Assembly: GCF_945957345.1 (NCBI RefSeq)
Contig: NZ_CAMFKW010000028.1
Location: 1-64,000, forward strand
Origin: an uncultured Allobosea sp.
GTDB lineage: Bacteria > Pseudomonadota > Alphaproteobacteria > Rhizobiales > Beijerinckiaceae
Direction: 5' to 3'
DNA: 64,000 nt
The notes below the pieces were generated by a model. That model saw only the letters and a list, made by a program, of their open reading frames with translations, was not told the DNA's origin and did no database searches. A program made the position numbers and the translations under genes. Positions 1 to 7,934 of this stretch are shown here, one piece after another (positions within the stretch are counted from its first letter, which is position 1; each line of letters begins with the position of its first letter).

Positions 1-391
1 CCAGCGTCGCGCCGCGCTCGATGCCGGCCGGGCTGTCGCAGATCACCCAGTCGAAATTCGCCTTGAGCGCGCCGATGACCGCTGCGACGCCTTCCGCTGT
101 CAGATTGTCCTTGTCGCGGGTCTGCGAGGCGGGCAGCAGGTAGAGCGTCTCGACCCGCTTGTCGCGGATCAACGCCTGGGTGAGCTTGGCTTCGCCCTGG
201 ATGACGTTGACGAGGTCGTAGACCACGCGCCGCTCGGCGCCCATGACGAGATCGAGATTGCGCAGGCCGACGTCGAAATCGACGACCACGACCTTGTCCC
301 CGCCCTGGGCGAGCGCGGCGCCGAGCGCGGCCGACGATGTCGTCTTGCCGACGCCGCCCTTGCCCGATGTGACGACGATGACCTTACCCAT
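1..391 (-). CDS. minD: Septum site-determining protein MinD (5' part; runs off the window)
   Basis: Membrane-associated ATPase that, with MinC, blocks division at the cell poles. About 130 N-terminal residues are visible. They open with MGKVIVVTSGKGGVGKTT, the deviant Walker A motif of the MinD/ParA family (signature lysine 11, P-loop lysine 16), followed by the VVDFDVGLRNLD Walker A' region and the VICDSPAGIE Walker B strand. The ATG at 391 is preceded by an AAGGAG ribosome site. minC lies 37 bp upstream on the same strand, the usual minC-minD order; minE would be expected beyond the window edge. Truncation is due to the window boundary only. Confidence 0.97.
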   Translation of the reverse strand, partial: MGKVIVVTSGKGGVGKTTSSAALGAALAQGGDKVVVVDFDVGLRNLDLVMGAERRVVYDLVNVIQGEAKLTQALIRDKRVETLYLLPASQTRDKDNLTAEGVAAVIGALKANFDWVICDSPAGIERGATL

Positions 392-428
392 TGACCGCTC
401 CTTCTGAACGTTGAGTGATGTGTGCGCC

Positions 429-1154
429 TCAGGCGAGCGCTTCGACCTTGAACGTTTCGCCGTCGAGCCAGATCTGCACCGGCTTGCCGCGGAATTCGGG
501 ACCCATGTCCTCGGCCGTCTTGTAGTAGCCGTCGATCGCGATCAGCTCGGCCTCGAGCTTGCGGCAGAAGATGCGCGCCGACGCATTGCCCATCGTGCCG
601 GCCATCGCCCGCCCGCGCAGCGTGCCGTAGACATGGATCGAGCCACCGGCGACGATCTCGGCGCCGGACGCAACCGAACCGACGATGGTGACGTCGCCTT
701 CAAGGAAGACCAGCGACTGGCCCGAGCGCACAGGCTGCGTCACGATGATCGACGGGACCGCCTTGGGCAGGTCCGGCATCACCGGCTCGGCGACGGCGAC
801 CTCGGTCTTGGCCGCCTCGGCGGCAGCGGCCGGAGGCTCGAAATCGGAGGTCGGGCGTCCATCGGCCATTGCCGGCGGCAGGTCCGAGCCGAGCATGGCG
901 GGGGAGGCGCCCTCGATACCCATGATCCTGACCTGGCGCGCACCAAGCTGGCTGACGAAGGTGCGAAGCTGCGCCCGGTCGATGTCCAGTCCGGTGATGT
1001 CGAGCACCACGGGGCGCCGCAGGAAGAAGCCGGCGGAGCGCGAAGCGAGATCGTCGAGCCGCGCCAGCCAGTCCTCGAAGGGCAGCTCCGGGGTCAGCGT
1101 CAGCGCAAGATAGGACCGCCCCTTGAGGCGGATAGGCCGGGGTTGAGTTAACAC
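429..1154 (-). CDS. minC: Septum site-determining protein MinC
   Basis: FtsZ polymerisation inhibitor, 241 aa from a GTG start at 1154 (VLTQPRPIRLKGRS). The N-terminal domain (about residues 1-95) resembles the FtsZ-binding MinC_N fold. A low-complexity Ala/Glu/Pro linker (about 115-145) leads to the C-terminal right-handed beta-helix that dimerises and binds MinD, visible as GDVTIVGSVASGAEIVAGGSIHV (split here as GDVTIVG and AGGSIHVYGTLRG) and RIFCRKLEAELIAI. The frame stays open upstream to 1625, but that extension is translated repeat and intergenic DNA with no MinC similarity, so the GTG is preferred. Its ribosome site is weak. First gene of the min operon, followed by minD. Confidence 0.93.
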   Translation of the reverse strand: MLTQPRPIRLKGRSYLALTLTPELPFEDWLARLDDLASRSAGFFLRRPVVLDITGLDIDRAQLRTFVSQLGARQVRIMGIEGASPAMLGSDLPPAMADGRPTSDFEPPAAAAEAAKTEVAVAEPVMPDLPKAVPSIIVTQPVRSGQSLVFLEGDVTIVGSVASGAEIVAGGSIHVYGTLRGRAMAGTMGNASARIFCRKLEAELIAIDGYYKTAEDMGPEFRGKPVQIWLDGETFKVEALA

Positions 1155-1319
1155 GTCGGTTATCTTGGTAAATTTTCGGTTGCTTCGGTGTATCGAGGGA
1201 ATGGTTAACAGGTGGTAAACCGCGCCTCCGATGAGGCTCTCTCGACACGCTCCGAGGGACGCTGTCCACATCTCGTTGGCAGGGATGAGGGCCACGAAAA
1301 CGACGCAGATTCTGCTGCC

Positions 1320-1410
1320 GTCATGCTCGCCCTGGTGGCGAGCATCCACGTCCTGAACACGTCCCTCTACCAGTGAAGACGTGGATGGCCGGGACGAGTC
1401 CGGCCATGAC
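1320..1410. repeat. 91-bp palindromic repeat element, copy 1 (intergenic)
   Basis: Begins GTCATG and ends CATGAC. It contains a left hairpin (ATGCTCGCC / GGCGAGCAT), an enclosing CCACGTC / GACGTGG stem and a right hairpin (ATGGCCGG / CCGGCCAT). It is about 85% identical (77 of 91 by hand) to 59365-59455, which lies inside cobN. The differences cluster in the unpaired middle. It sits in the 292-bp gap between minC and the desulfhydrase gene; no other feature was recognised in that gap. Confidence 0.85.
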
Positions 1411-1446
1411 GCAAGTGATTTGACGGCGCGATGCCGCCAGTCGATT

Positions 1447-2448
1447 CTACCCTTGGAACACTTCGGGATAGGCGTAGAGCCCCGGCGCGCCGCCCGTATG
1501 CCAGAACACGACGGTGTCGTCGGGGCCGATGGCGCCGCTTCGGACCTTTGCAATGAGCCCGGCCATCGCCTTTCCGGTATAGACCGGGTCGATGAGGATG
1601 CCCTCCGTCCGCGCGACCAGCTCAACGGCTTCGATCATCGCGGGCGTGGGCTGGCCATAGCCCGGGCCGACCTGCGAATCATCGATTTCCAGGGCGGCCT
1701 GCTTGCCCCGCTGCCGGCCTTCGAGCGCGTAGATGTCATTCACCAGCCCGGAGACGATGGCGCCTGCCTGCTCGGACGAGCGCGAGACGCTGACGCCCTG
1801 TACCCGGCAGCCAAGCCCGGCATCCTCGACGCCAGCGAGAATACCGGCATGGGTGCCACCGCTGCCCGTCGGCACGACGATATGATCGATGCTGATGCCT
1901 TCGGCTTTCGCCTGCCCAGCCATTTCCAGTAGGGCGTCGCGATAGGCGAGGCTGCCGAGTGCATTGGAACCGCCGACCGGGATGAAATAGGGGCGCTTCC
2001 TCTGCGCCTTCAGCTCGGCCACAGCTTCGTCAGCGATGGCGGTCGCATCGCCGCCGGGGGGGAACAGGCGAATCTCCGCGCCGAAAATCCGGTCGAGCAG
2101 CCAGTTGCCGTTGCTCCGATAGGATTCGCTACGGTCAGCCACCGAATCGGTCAGCAGCAGTACGCAGGCCAAACCATTCCGCGCGGCTGCCGCCGCGGTC
2201 TGGCGAGCATGGTTCGACTGGATCGCGCCCATGGTGACGAGCGTGTCAGCGCCCTGTTTCAAGGCTTCCGCAACGAGATATTCGAGCTTGCGCACCTTGT
2301 TGCCGCCGCCGGCGAAGCCGGTGCAGTCATCGCGCTTCATCCAGATCGAGGGGCCCTGGCCGTTGGGGCTGAGCGCCTCCGACAGGCGCGGGAGTTGCTC
2401 GAACGGCGTCGGCAGCAATGCCAGTCGGATCGTCTCGCGTCGGTTCAT
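1447..2448 (-). CDS. PLP-dependent D-cysteine desulfhydrase / ACC deaminase family enzyme
   Basis: 333 aa, tryptophan-synthase-beta fold PLP enzyme. GGGNKVRKLEYL carries the PLP-binding lysine (about residue 51), GAIQSNHARQTAA is the family substrate/nucleophile loop, and PTGSGGTHAG binds the PLP phosphate. Family members deaminate D-cysteine (to pyruvate, H2S and ammonia), L-cysteate or 1-aminocyclopropane-1-carboxylate. The SNHARQ form fits D-cysteine desulfhydrase better than ACC deaminase, but substrate cannot be settled by eye. It lies 112 bp downstream of the peptide ABC permeases on the same strand and may be the last gene of that unit, where it could process imported D- or sulfur amino acids (inference). 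Confidence 0.8.
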   Translation of the reverse strand: MNRRETIRLALLPTPFEQLPRLSEALSPNGQGPSIWMKRDDCTGFAGGGNKVRKLEYLVAEALKQGADTLVTMGAIQSNHARQTAAAAARNGLACVLLLTDSVADRSESYRSNGNWLLDRIFGAEIRLFPPGGDATAIADEAVAELKAQRKRPYFIPVGGSNALGSLAYRDALLEMAGQAKAEGISIDHIVVPTGSGGTHAGILAGVEDAGLGCRVQGVSVSRSSEQAGAIVSGLVNDIYALEGRQRGKQAALEIDDSQVGPGYGQPTPAMIEAVELVARTEGILIDPVYTGKAMAGLIAKVRSGAIGPDDTVVFWHTGGAPGLYAYPEVFQG

Positions 2449-2560
2449 CCCGGCAGGCTCCCAGCTTTATGTCGCCATCGATGGCAGCCGCAGCATAGCG
2501 CGGCGCCGGAGATTCGCCGGGGCTGTCAGCGCATGCCTGGCGTGCAGTCTCGGCTTAAGG

Positions 2561-3442
2561 CTACAGCCGCCGCGAGAGGCGCGGGTCGAGCCGGTCGCGC
2601 AGGCCGTCGCCGAGCAGGTTCACCGCCAGCACGACCAGCGCGAGTGCGATCGCCGGGCAGAAGATCGTCCAGGGCGCGCGGGCGAGATAGAGCCGGCTCG
2701 ACGCGATCATGTTGCCCCAGCTCGGCACCTCCGGCGGCACGCCGGCCCCGAGGAAGGAGAGCGAGGCTTCCACCAGGATCGCCGAGGCGCAGATATAGGT
2801 CGCCTGTACGATGAGCGGAGCGATCGTGCTCGGCATGATGTGGCGAAACAGGATGCGCGGTGTCTTGGCGCCGCAGGCGCGCGCGGCCTCGACGAAGGGC
2901 AGCTCCTTCACGCTGAGCACGATCGAGCGGACGAGCCGGACGACGCGCGGCAGTTCCGGGATCGAGATCGCGGCCACGACGATGGCGATGCTGCCCTGGT
3001 TGAGCGCGACCATGGCGATCGCGAGCAGGATTGCGGGGATCGCCATCAGCCCGTCCATCAGGCGCATGACGATGGCGTCGAAGCGGCGGTAATAGCCGGC
3101 GAAGAGGCCGATCGTCAGGCCGACCAGGATCGAGATCGTCGCGACGCTGAAGCCGACGATGAGCGAGACGCGGGCGCCGTAGACGGTGCGCGCGAAGACG
3201 TCCTGGCCGAGCTGGTCGGTGCCGAAGCGCAGGGCGGGGGAGGGCGGCTGCAGGCGTCGCGTCGGCAGCTTCAGCATGGGATCGCCGGCGATCAGCGGCG
3301 CGACGATGGCGACGCCCACGAAGAAGATCAGGATGGCGGCGCCGAGCAGCATCGTTGGGTTACGACGCGCGAAACTGCCGAACCGCGCGAGACGGTTGCC
3401 GGTGGCGGGAACGGGGACGGTGGGGGCGTCGATCGTTGTCAT
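2561..3442 (-). CDS. Peptide/nickel ABC transporter permease, DppC/OppC type
   Basis: 293 aa inner-membrane permease. A short cytoplasmic N-terminus is followed by a first membrane helix (AAILIFFVGVAIVAPLIAG), the OppC_N region, then a BPD_transp_1 domain with four to five helices. The EAA coupling loop reads EAARACGAKTPRILFRHIMP. It pairs with the DppB-type permease that ends 10 bp upstream. No ATP-binding subunit gene adjoins the pair, so the complex needs an ATPase encoded elsewhere. Peptide transport is inferred from family; family-5 systems also carry nickel, opines and sugars. Confidence 0.88.
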   Translation of the reverse strand: MTTIDAPTVPVPATGNRLARFGSFARRNPTMLLGAAILIFFVGVAIVAPLIAGDPMLKLPTRRLQPPSPALRFGTDQLGQDVFARTVYGARVSLIVGFSVATISILVGLTIGLFAGYYRRFDAIVMRLMDGLMAIPAILLAIAMVALNQGSIAIVVAAISIPELPRVVRLVRSIVLSVKELPFVEAARACGAKTPRILFRHIMPSTIAPLIVQATYICASAILVEASLSFLGAGVPPEVPSWGNMIASSRLYLARAPWTIFCPAIALALVVLAVNLLGDGLRDRLDPRLSRRL

Positions 3443-3452
3443 CGCTCGCGCC

Positions 3453-4394
3453 TCAATGCCGGATGCGGGGGTCGATGAGCGAATAGGACAGATCGACCGC
3501 GAGATTGATCAGCACATAGATGCCGGAGAAGACGAGGATCACGCCCTGGATGATCGGGTAGTCGCGCTTCGAGATCGCATCGACGACGAGGCGGCCGACG
3601 CCGGGAATGTTGAACACGGTCTCGGTGATCACAACGCCGCCGATCAGCAGGGCAACGCCGATGCCGATCACGGTGATGATCGGCACGCCGGCATTCTTCA
3701 GCGCATGCTTCATCAGCATGGTGCGCGCCGGCACGCCCTTGGCATTGGCGGTGCGGATATAGTCTTCCTCCAGCACCTCCAGCACCGAGGCTCGCGTCAT
3801 ACGTGCGATCAGCGCGACATAGGCGAGGCCAAGCGTCACCGTCGGCAGCACGAGATGGAGGAACCAGGGGCCGATGCCGTCGAGGATCGGCCGGTAACCC
3901 TGCACGGGCAGCCAGCGCAGCTCGATCGCGAAAATGTAGATCAGGCCGTAGCCGACCACGAAGGTCGGCATGGAGAAGCCGAGCACGGAAAAGCCCATCA
4001 GCAGGCGGTCGATCGGCCGGCCTGCCTTCCAGGCGGCGAGCACGCCGAGCGTCACCGCGATCGAGACGGCGAAGATCATGGTCAGCACGGCGACGGAGAT
4101 CGTCGGTTCCAGGCGCTGCAGGATCAGGGTCGAGACGGGGGTGCTGGAGAAGATCGAGACGCCGAGATCGCCCTGGACCACGCGTAAGCCCCAGCGTCCG
4201 AACTGGACGAGCAGGGGATCGTCGAGTCCCAGCCGCTGGCGGATCGCCTCGATCTGCTGCGGCGTGGCGTAGTCGCCGGCGATGATCGCGGCCGGATCAC
4301 CCGCCGAAAGATGCAGCAGGAGGAAGACGAAGATGCCCACCAGCGTCATCACCAGGATGGTCGATGCCAGGCGCTGTACGAGATAGCTCAGCAT
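3453..4394 (-). CDS. Peptide/nickel ABC transporter permease, DppB/OppB type
   Basis: 313 aa, about six membrane helices. It has the typical DppB start (MLSYLVQRLASTILVMTLVG), the periplasmic loop carrying LRQRLGLDDP-like sequence, and an EAA loop around EEDYIRTANAKGVPARTMLM. It is transcribed after the binding-protein gene (gap 177 bp holding a strong hairpin) and 10 bp before the DppC-type gene. The arrangement binding protein-B-C is standard for this family except for the missing D/F ATPases. Confidence 0.9.
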   Translation of the reverse strand: MLSYLVQRLASTILVMTLVGIFVFLLLHLSAGDPAAIIAGDYATPQQIEAIRQRLGLDDPLLVQFGRWGLRVVQGDLGVSIFSSTPVSTLILQRLEPTISVAVLTMIFAVSIAVTLGVLAAWKAGRPIDRLLMGFSVLGFSMPTFVVGYGLIYIFAIELRWLPVQGYRPILDGIGPWFLHLVLPTVTLGLAYVALIARMTRASVLEVLEEDYIRTANAKGVPARTMLMKHALKNAGVPIITVIGIGVALLIGGVVITETVFNIPGVGRLVVDAISKRDYPIIQGVILVFSGIYVLINLAVDLSYSLIDPRIRH

Positions 4395-4518
4395 TGCGTC
4401 GTTCGTCCTCCGTCGGCTGGTTCATTCGTCGCGGGACGATGGGCCGATCCCGCTCGGACAAGGCGTTGCGTGCTCGCCCTCACGCCGCCGGCACGATCAC
4501 CTGAAGACGGCTAGGCAA

Positions 4519-4546
4519 GCGGAGCCCGCGTAAGGGCGGGCTCCGC
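4519..4546 (-). terminator. Intercistronic stem-loop after the peptide-binding-protein gene
   Basis: GCGGAGCCCGC and GGCGGGCTCCGC form an 11-12 bp GC-rich stem with a small GTAAG loop. It lies about 25 bp after the stop of the binding-protein gene and before the permease gene, with no T-run. It is more likely an mRNA-stabilising or attenuating hairpin than a full terminator. Confidence 0.6.
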
Positions 4547-4571
4547 GTAAAGGCTCGCGATCGGGCCGGGA

Positions 4572-6173
4572 TCAGCCCTTCTTCACGTTCCAGAACGGGA
4601 TCAGCTCGGGCATGCCGATCAGGCCCGTCAGGTTGCGCAGCGCCGCCGGCTGGAACCACTGGCCGAAATAGGCATGGGGCACGAAATCCCAGGCGTTCTG
4701 CTGGATGTCGCGGGCGATCTGCTTGCGCTCCGCGTCCGACTGGGCACTGGCCCATTTGTCGCGCAATTGCTCGTGCAGTTCGTTGGTCGGCCAGCCGAAC
4801 CAGCCCTTCTCGCCATTGGCGGCATGGCCGCTGAGCGAGACGGGATTGCCGAAGGCGTTGACCGAGCCGGAGGTGAAGAACACGTTCCAGCCGCCCTGGT
4901 CCGGCGCAGCCTTGACGGCGCGACGGGTGACGACGGCGCCCCAGTCGGAGGCTTGCAGCGAGACGTTGAAGCCGGCCTGGCGCATCCATTGCGCGATCAG
5001 GTTCGCTGCATTGTTCATATAGGCGATGTTGGTCGCCTGCAGCACGACGACCGGGCGCCCGTCATAGCCGGACTCCTTCACGAGCTGCTTCGCCTTCTCG
5101 ATGTTCGGCGCGGTCTTGAACCAGTCGATATTGGCGTCGTTCTCCATAGGCGTGCCCATGCCGAACAGCGAGGAGCAGCCACGGAAATATTTCTCGTCGC
5201 CGAAGGTCGCCTTCATCACCTCGGTCGGGTGGATCAGGTGCAGCATGGCCTGGCGGGCCTTGACGTTGTTGAACGGTGGATGGAGCCAGTTCACGCGCGC
5301 CCAGCCGAGCTGGCCCTGCTTGTTGAGGACTTCAAGCTTGATGTCCTTTTCGCCGGCAAGCGAGTCGAGCAGATCGACGTTCGGATACTCGATCATGTCG
5401 ATCTCGCCGGCCCGGATCGCGGCGATCGCGGTCGCCTCGTCGGCGATGTTCTCATAGACGACGCGGTCGACATTCACGACCTTGCCGCCCGAGGTCATCA
5501 CGGCCGGCTCCGAGCGCGGCACGTAGTTCGGGTTCTTGTCGTAGACATAGCGCTGGCCCTGGACGACCGCGCCCTCGTTGAAGACGAAGGGTCCCGAGCC
5601 GAGGATCGTGCTGATCTGCTGGTTCGGGTCGGTCCCGGCCTCCTTCTCGCGCATGATGTAGCAGACATTGGTCGCAGCCTTGGCGAGCCACTCGACCACG
5701 AGCCCATAGGGCTCCTTCATCACGATCTGGAAGGTCTTGTCGTCCTTGATCGGCGTGTCGGCGAGGCGCGCCATCATATGCTGGCCGCCGCCGTCGCGGG
5801 CGCCCCAGCGTCGGATCGAGGCGACGCAGTCCTTGGCCGTGACCGGCGTGCCGTCCGTGAAGCGCAGGCCGTCGCGCAACTCGAACGTATAGGTCTTGCG
5901 GTCGTCCGAGAGCGACCATTTCGAGACCATCTGCGGCTGCGGCTCGAACTTGTCGTTCACGCCGAACAGCGTGTCGTAGACCATGCCTGCGTGGTAGGAG
6001 GTCATGTTCGCCGTCGTCCAGATCGGATCGAAGACGCGCAGATCGCCGTGCAGGACGGCCTTGAGCGTGCGGGCGGCGGAAGGCGTGGTCTGGGCGCGGA
6101 TCGTGGCCGGTGCGGCGATGAGCGCGCCGGTTGCCAATCCACCCTGAACGAAACGTCGGCGTGTCGTGGTCAT
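4572..6173 (-). CDS. ABC transporter substrate-binding protein, family 5 (peptide type)
   Basis: 533 aa periplasmic receptor. The N-terminus MTTTRRRFVQGGLATGALIAAPATIRAQ (read as twin-arginine RRRFVQ plus a hydrophobic stretch and AxA-like cleavage site) indicates Tat export. The mature part shows the SBP_bac_5 pattern: LKAVLHGDLRVFDPIWT, DGLRFTDGTPVTAKD, GSGPFVFNE. The ATG at 6173 has a GAGGAG ribosome site 5-6 bases upstream; a frame-open extension to 6233 is not supported. First of the binding protein-permease-permease set; the M81 peptidase gene ends 104 bp upstream. It is related in pattern to the receptor at 29075 (both have the SGPF, YVPR and DWGAV regions). Confidence 0.9.
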   Translation of the reverse strand: MTTTRRRFVQGGLATGALIAAPATIRAQTTPSAARTLKAVLHGDLRVFDPIWTTANMTSYHAGMVYDTLFGVNDKFEPQPQMVSKWSLSDDRKTYTFELRDGLRFTDGTPVTAKDCVASIRRWGARDGGGQHMMARLADTPIKDDKTFQIVMKEPYGLVVEWLAKAATNVCYIMREKEAGTDPNQQISTILGSGPFVFNEGAVVQGQRYVYDKNPNYVPRSEPAVMTSGGKVVNVDRVVYENIADEATAIAAIRAGEIDMIEYPNVDLLDSLAGEKDIKLEVLNKQGQLGWARVNWLHPPFNNVKARQAMLHLIHPTEVMKATFGDEKYFRGCSSLFGMGTPMENDANIDWFKTAPNIEKAKQLVKESGYDGRPVVVLQATNIAYMNNAANLIAQWMRQAGFNVSLQASDWGAVVTRRAVKAAPDQGGWNVFFTSGSVNAFGNPVSLSGHAANGEKGWFGWPTNELHEQLRDKWASAQSDAERKQIARDIQQNAWDFVPHAYFGQWFQPAALRNLTGLIGMPELIPFWNVKKG

Positions 6174-6277
6174 GTCGTTCTCCTCCTCGTTGCAGTGGGA
6201 GGGCCGCAGGCATTCGCCTCGTCTGGCCCTCATCGGGTCATGCTTCGTCTCTCCTGTTCCTTCCGGGTCGCTAGGCG

Positions 6278-7747
6278 TCAGACGACGAGCCGGCCCGGCG
6301 GGAGCGGATCATGCGGCCAAAGCGGCCGGTTGATCTTGCGATAGGGATATTTGCGCACGTCCAGATGCGAGGGCCCGCCGCCATCGGTGTAGATCACCTC
6401 GCTGGCGATCGGGCCGTAAGCGGCGTGGAAATGGTTGGTCGACTTGACCGAGACGATGCGCTTCTGCGTCGGGTCGATACCGACGCTGGTGAAGATCTCC
6501 AGCCCCAGCGCCTGCGTGCGGTGCGAGAGCAAAGAGACATCGATGCCGTCGATGCGGATGCCGACTGCATCGCCGATCGGCACCTTGGCGGTGCCGAAGC
6601 TCTGGGTGCCTCCGCGGACCGCGCCGAGAACCGTGACCTCGCCGTCGACCGGAGTGCCCGAGGTCGCGGCCGCCTTGCCACCGAAGCGTAGCGGAATCGT
6701 CGCGCCGACGCCGGCCGTCAGGCAGAACGCGACCGCGACCGGGTCCCAGACCGGGCCGACCGCCGCGTCGGTTATGCCGCGCTCGCGCAGGCGGTGGATG
6801 ATGTTGGTATTGTCGGAGGCCGCGCCGCCGCCGGCGTTGTCGGTGGAATCCGCGATGACGCGGGGGCCGTTGGCGGCCCCGCCGAGCGCGCGATCGAGCG
6901 CCTCGTCGAGCGGCGTCACCGGCGGGGCGAACTGTCCCTTGAGCGAACGGAATTCCTCGCCGAGCTTCGCCGCGAGCGCATCGCCCTTCGCCTTGTCGTT
7001 GTCGGTGATGACGAGAACGCGGGTGCCGATCTCCGGCACGTCGCCTTGCTGGAAGCCATGCGCCAGCGAGACCGAGAGGACACCGTCCTTGCCTTCGAGC
7101 GCGCTCATCCGGTCGACGAAGGAGCGGCCGGGCTCGCGCGTCGTCGGCACCAGCTCGATCATCCGGCAATCGTAGAGCGACATCACCGGTTTGATCTCGC
7201 CACGGATCGTCCGGAGGATGATGTCGACCAGTTCCTCGGCCCGCTCGACGAAGTCGATATGCGGGTATTCCTTGTAGAGGATGATCGCGTCGGCGAGGCG
7301 CACGCGCTTCTCGGTCAGGTGGCAATGCGGGTCGAGCTCGACGCCGATCGGCACGGAGGGGCCGACGATGGCGCGGACATGCTCGAGGATGTCGCCTTCG
7401 CAATCGTCATAGCCATGCGCGACCATGGCGCCGTGCAGGCCGAGCAGCACGCCGTCGACCGGCAGCGCCGCCCTCAGCTGGACGAGAATCTCGTCACGCA
7501 TCTCCTCGTAATCGGCCTTGGCGCAAGTGCCTGATGGCTCGGCCCAGAAGCAGGAGCCCTCGATCAGCTCGAAGCCATCGCGCTTGGCGCGTTGCCGCGC
7601 GACATAGAGCGGGGCCGTGGTGTGGGTCGCCCGATCGGGATGCTGGCCGGCCGGGAAATAGGCGGAAGCTTCGAAATTGGCCCGGGATGTCGGGATGGGG
7701 GAGAACGTATTCGTTTCGGTTGCGAGCGACGCAGCAAACAAGCGCAT
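6278..7747 (-). CDS. M81 family metallopeptidase (MlrC / microcystinase C-like)
   Basis: 489 aa, full length for the family. The N-terminal MlrC domain (about 1-290) begins MRLFAASLATETNTFSP and contains the probable metal site VELDPHCHLTEK. The C-terminal MlrC domain (about 300-480) contains DSTDNAGGGAASDNT. Named members hydrolyse linear microcystin peptides; most homologues sit beside dipeptide ABC genes and probably cleave small or unusual peptides. Here it precedes a family-5 ABC system on the same strand, so it likely degrades the imported substrate (inference). The start at 7747 has a GGAAGG ribosome site. Confidence 0.9.
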   Translation of the reverse strand: MRLFAASLATETNTFSPIPTSRANFEASAYFPAGQHPDRATHTTAPLYVARQRAKRDGFELIEGSCFWAEPSGTCAKADYEEMRDEILVQLRAALPVDGVLLGLHGAMVAHGYDDCEGDILEHVRAIVGPSVPIGVELDPHCHLTEKRVRLADAIILYKEYPHIDFVERAEELVDIILRTIRGEIKPVMSLYDCRMIELVPTTREPGRSFVDRMSALEGKDGVLSVSLAHGFQQGDVPEIGTRVLVITDNDKAKGDALAAKLGEEFRSLKGQFAPPVTPLDEALDRALGGAANGPRVIADSTDNAGGGAASDNTNIIHRLRERGITDAAVGPVWDPVAVAFCLTAGVGATIPLRFGGKAAATSGTPVDGEVTVLGAVRGGTQSFGTAKVPIGDAVGIRIDGIDVSLLSHRTQALGLEIFTSVGIDPTQKRIVSVKSTNHFHAAYGPIASEVIYTDGGGPSHLDVRKYPYRKINRPLWPHDPLPPGRLVV

Positions 7748-7860
7748 AAGCTACCCTTCCGACGATGTGACCGTCATGTTCGGTTGGCCGAGAAGGCCAT
7801 GTCAAGCTGCAGCGCGAACGTGGGGTGTTGCAGCTGCAGCATCGATCGCGGTTTCACGTA

Positions 7861-7891
7861 ATTGCGAATAAGAAGCCTTCTCATTTGCAAT
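7861..7891. promoter_or_regulatory. 31-bp interrupted palindrome, candidate operator upstream of the M81 gene
   Basis: Arms ATTGCGAATAAGAAG and CTTCTCATTTGCAAT are 13/15 complementary around a single central C. It lies 114 bp upstream of the M81 start and 43 bp past the end of the iclR gene. It could be an IclR operator controlling the peptidase/ABC unit, or the hairpin that ends iclR. There is no T-run. A perfect 10-bp palindrome TGCAGCTGCA lies at 7829-7838 between it and the gene. Confidence 0.5.
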
Positions 7892-7934
7892 TATGGGTTC
7901 ACCTTCAGCCGCGGGCTCCCGTCGAAGCCAGCGG

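Noticed and set aside
1155..1625. N-terminal extension of MinC upstream of the GTG
   Set aside because: The extension translates a dispersed repeat and part of the neighbouring gene in antisense and has no MinC-like sequence.
4674..6344. 556-codon plus-strand frame opposite the peptide-binding protein
   Set aside because: Antisense shadow. The minus-strand gene has a Tat signal, ribosome site and SBP_bac_5 pattern.
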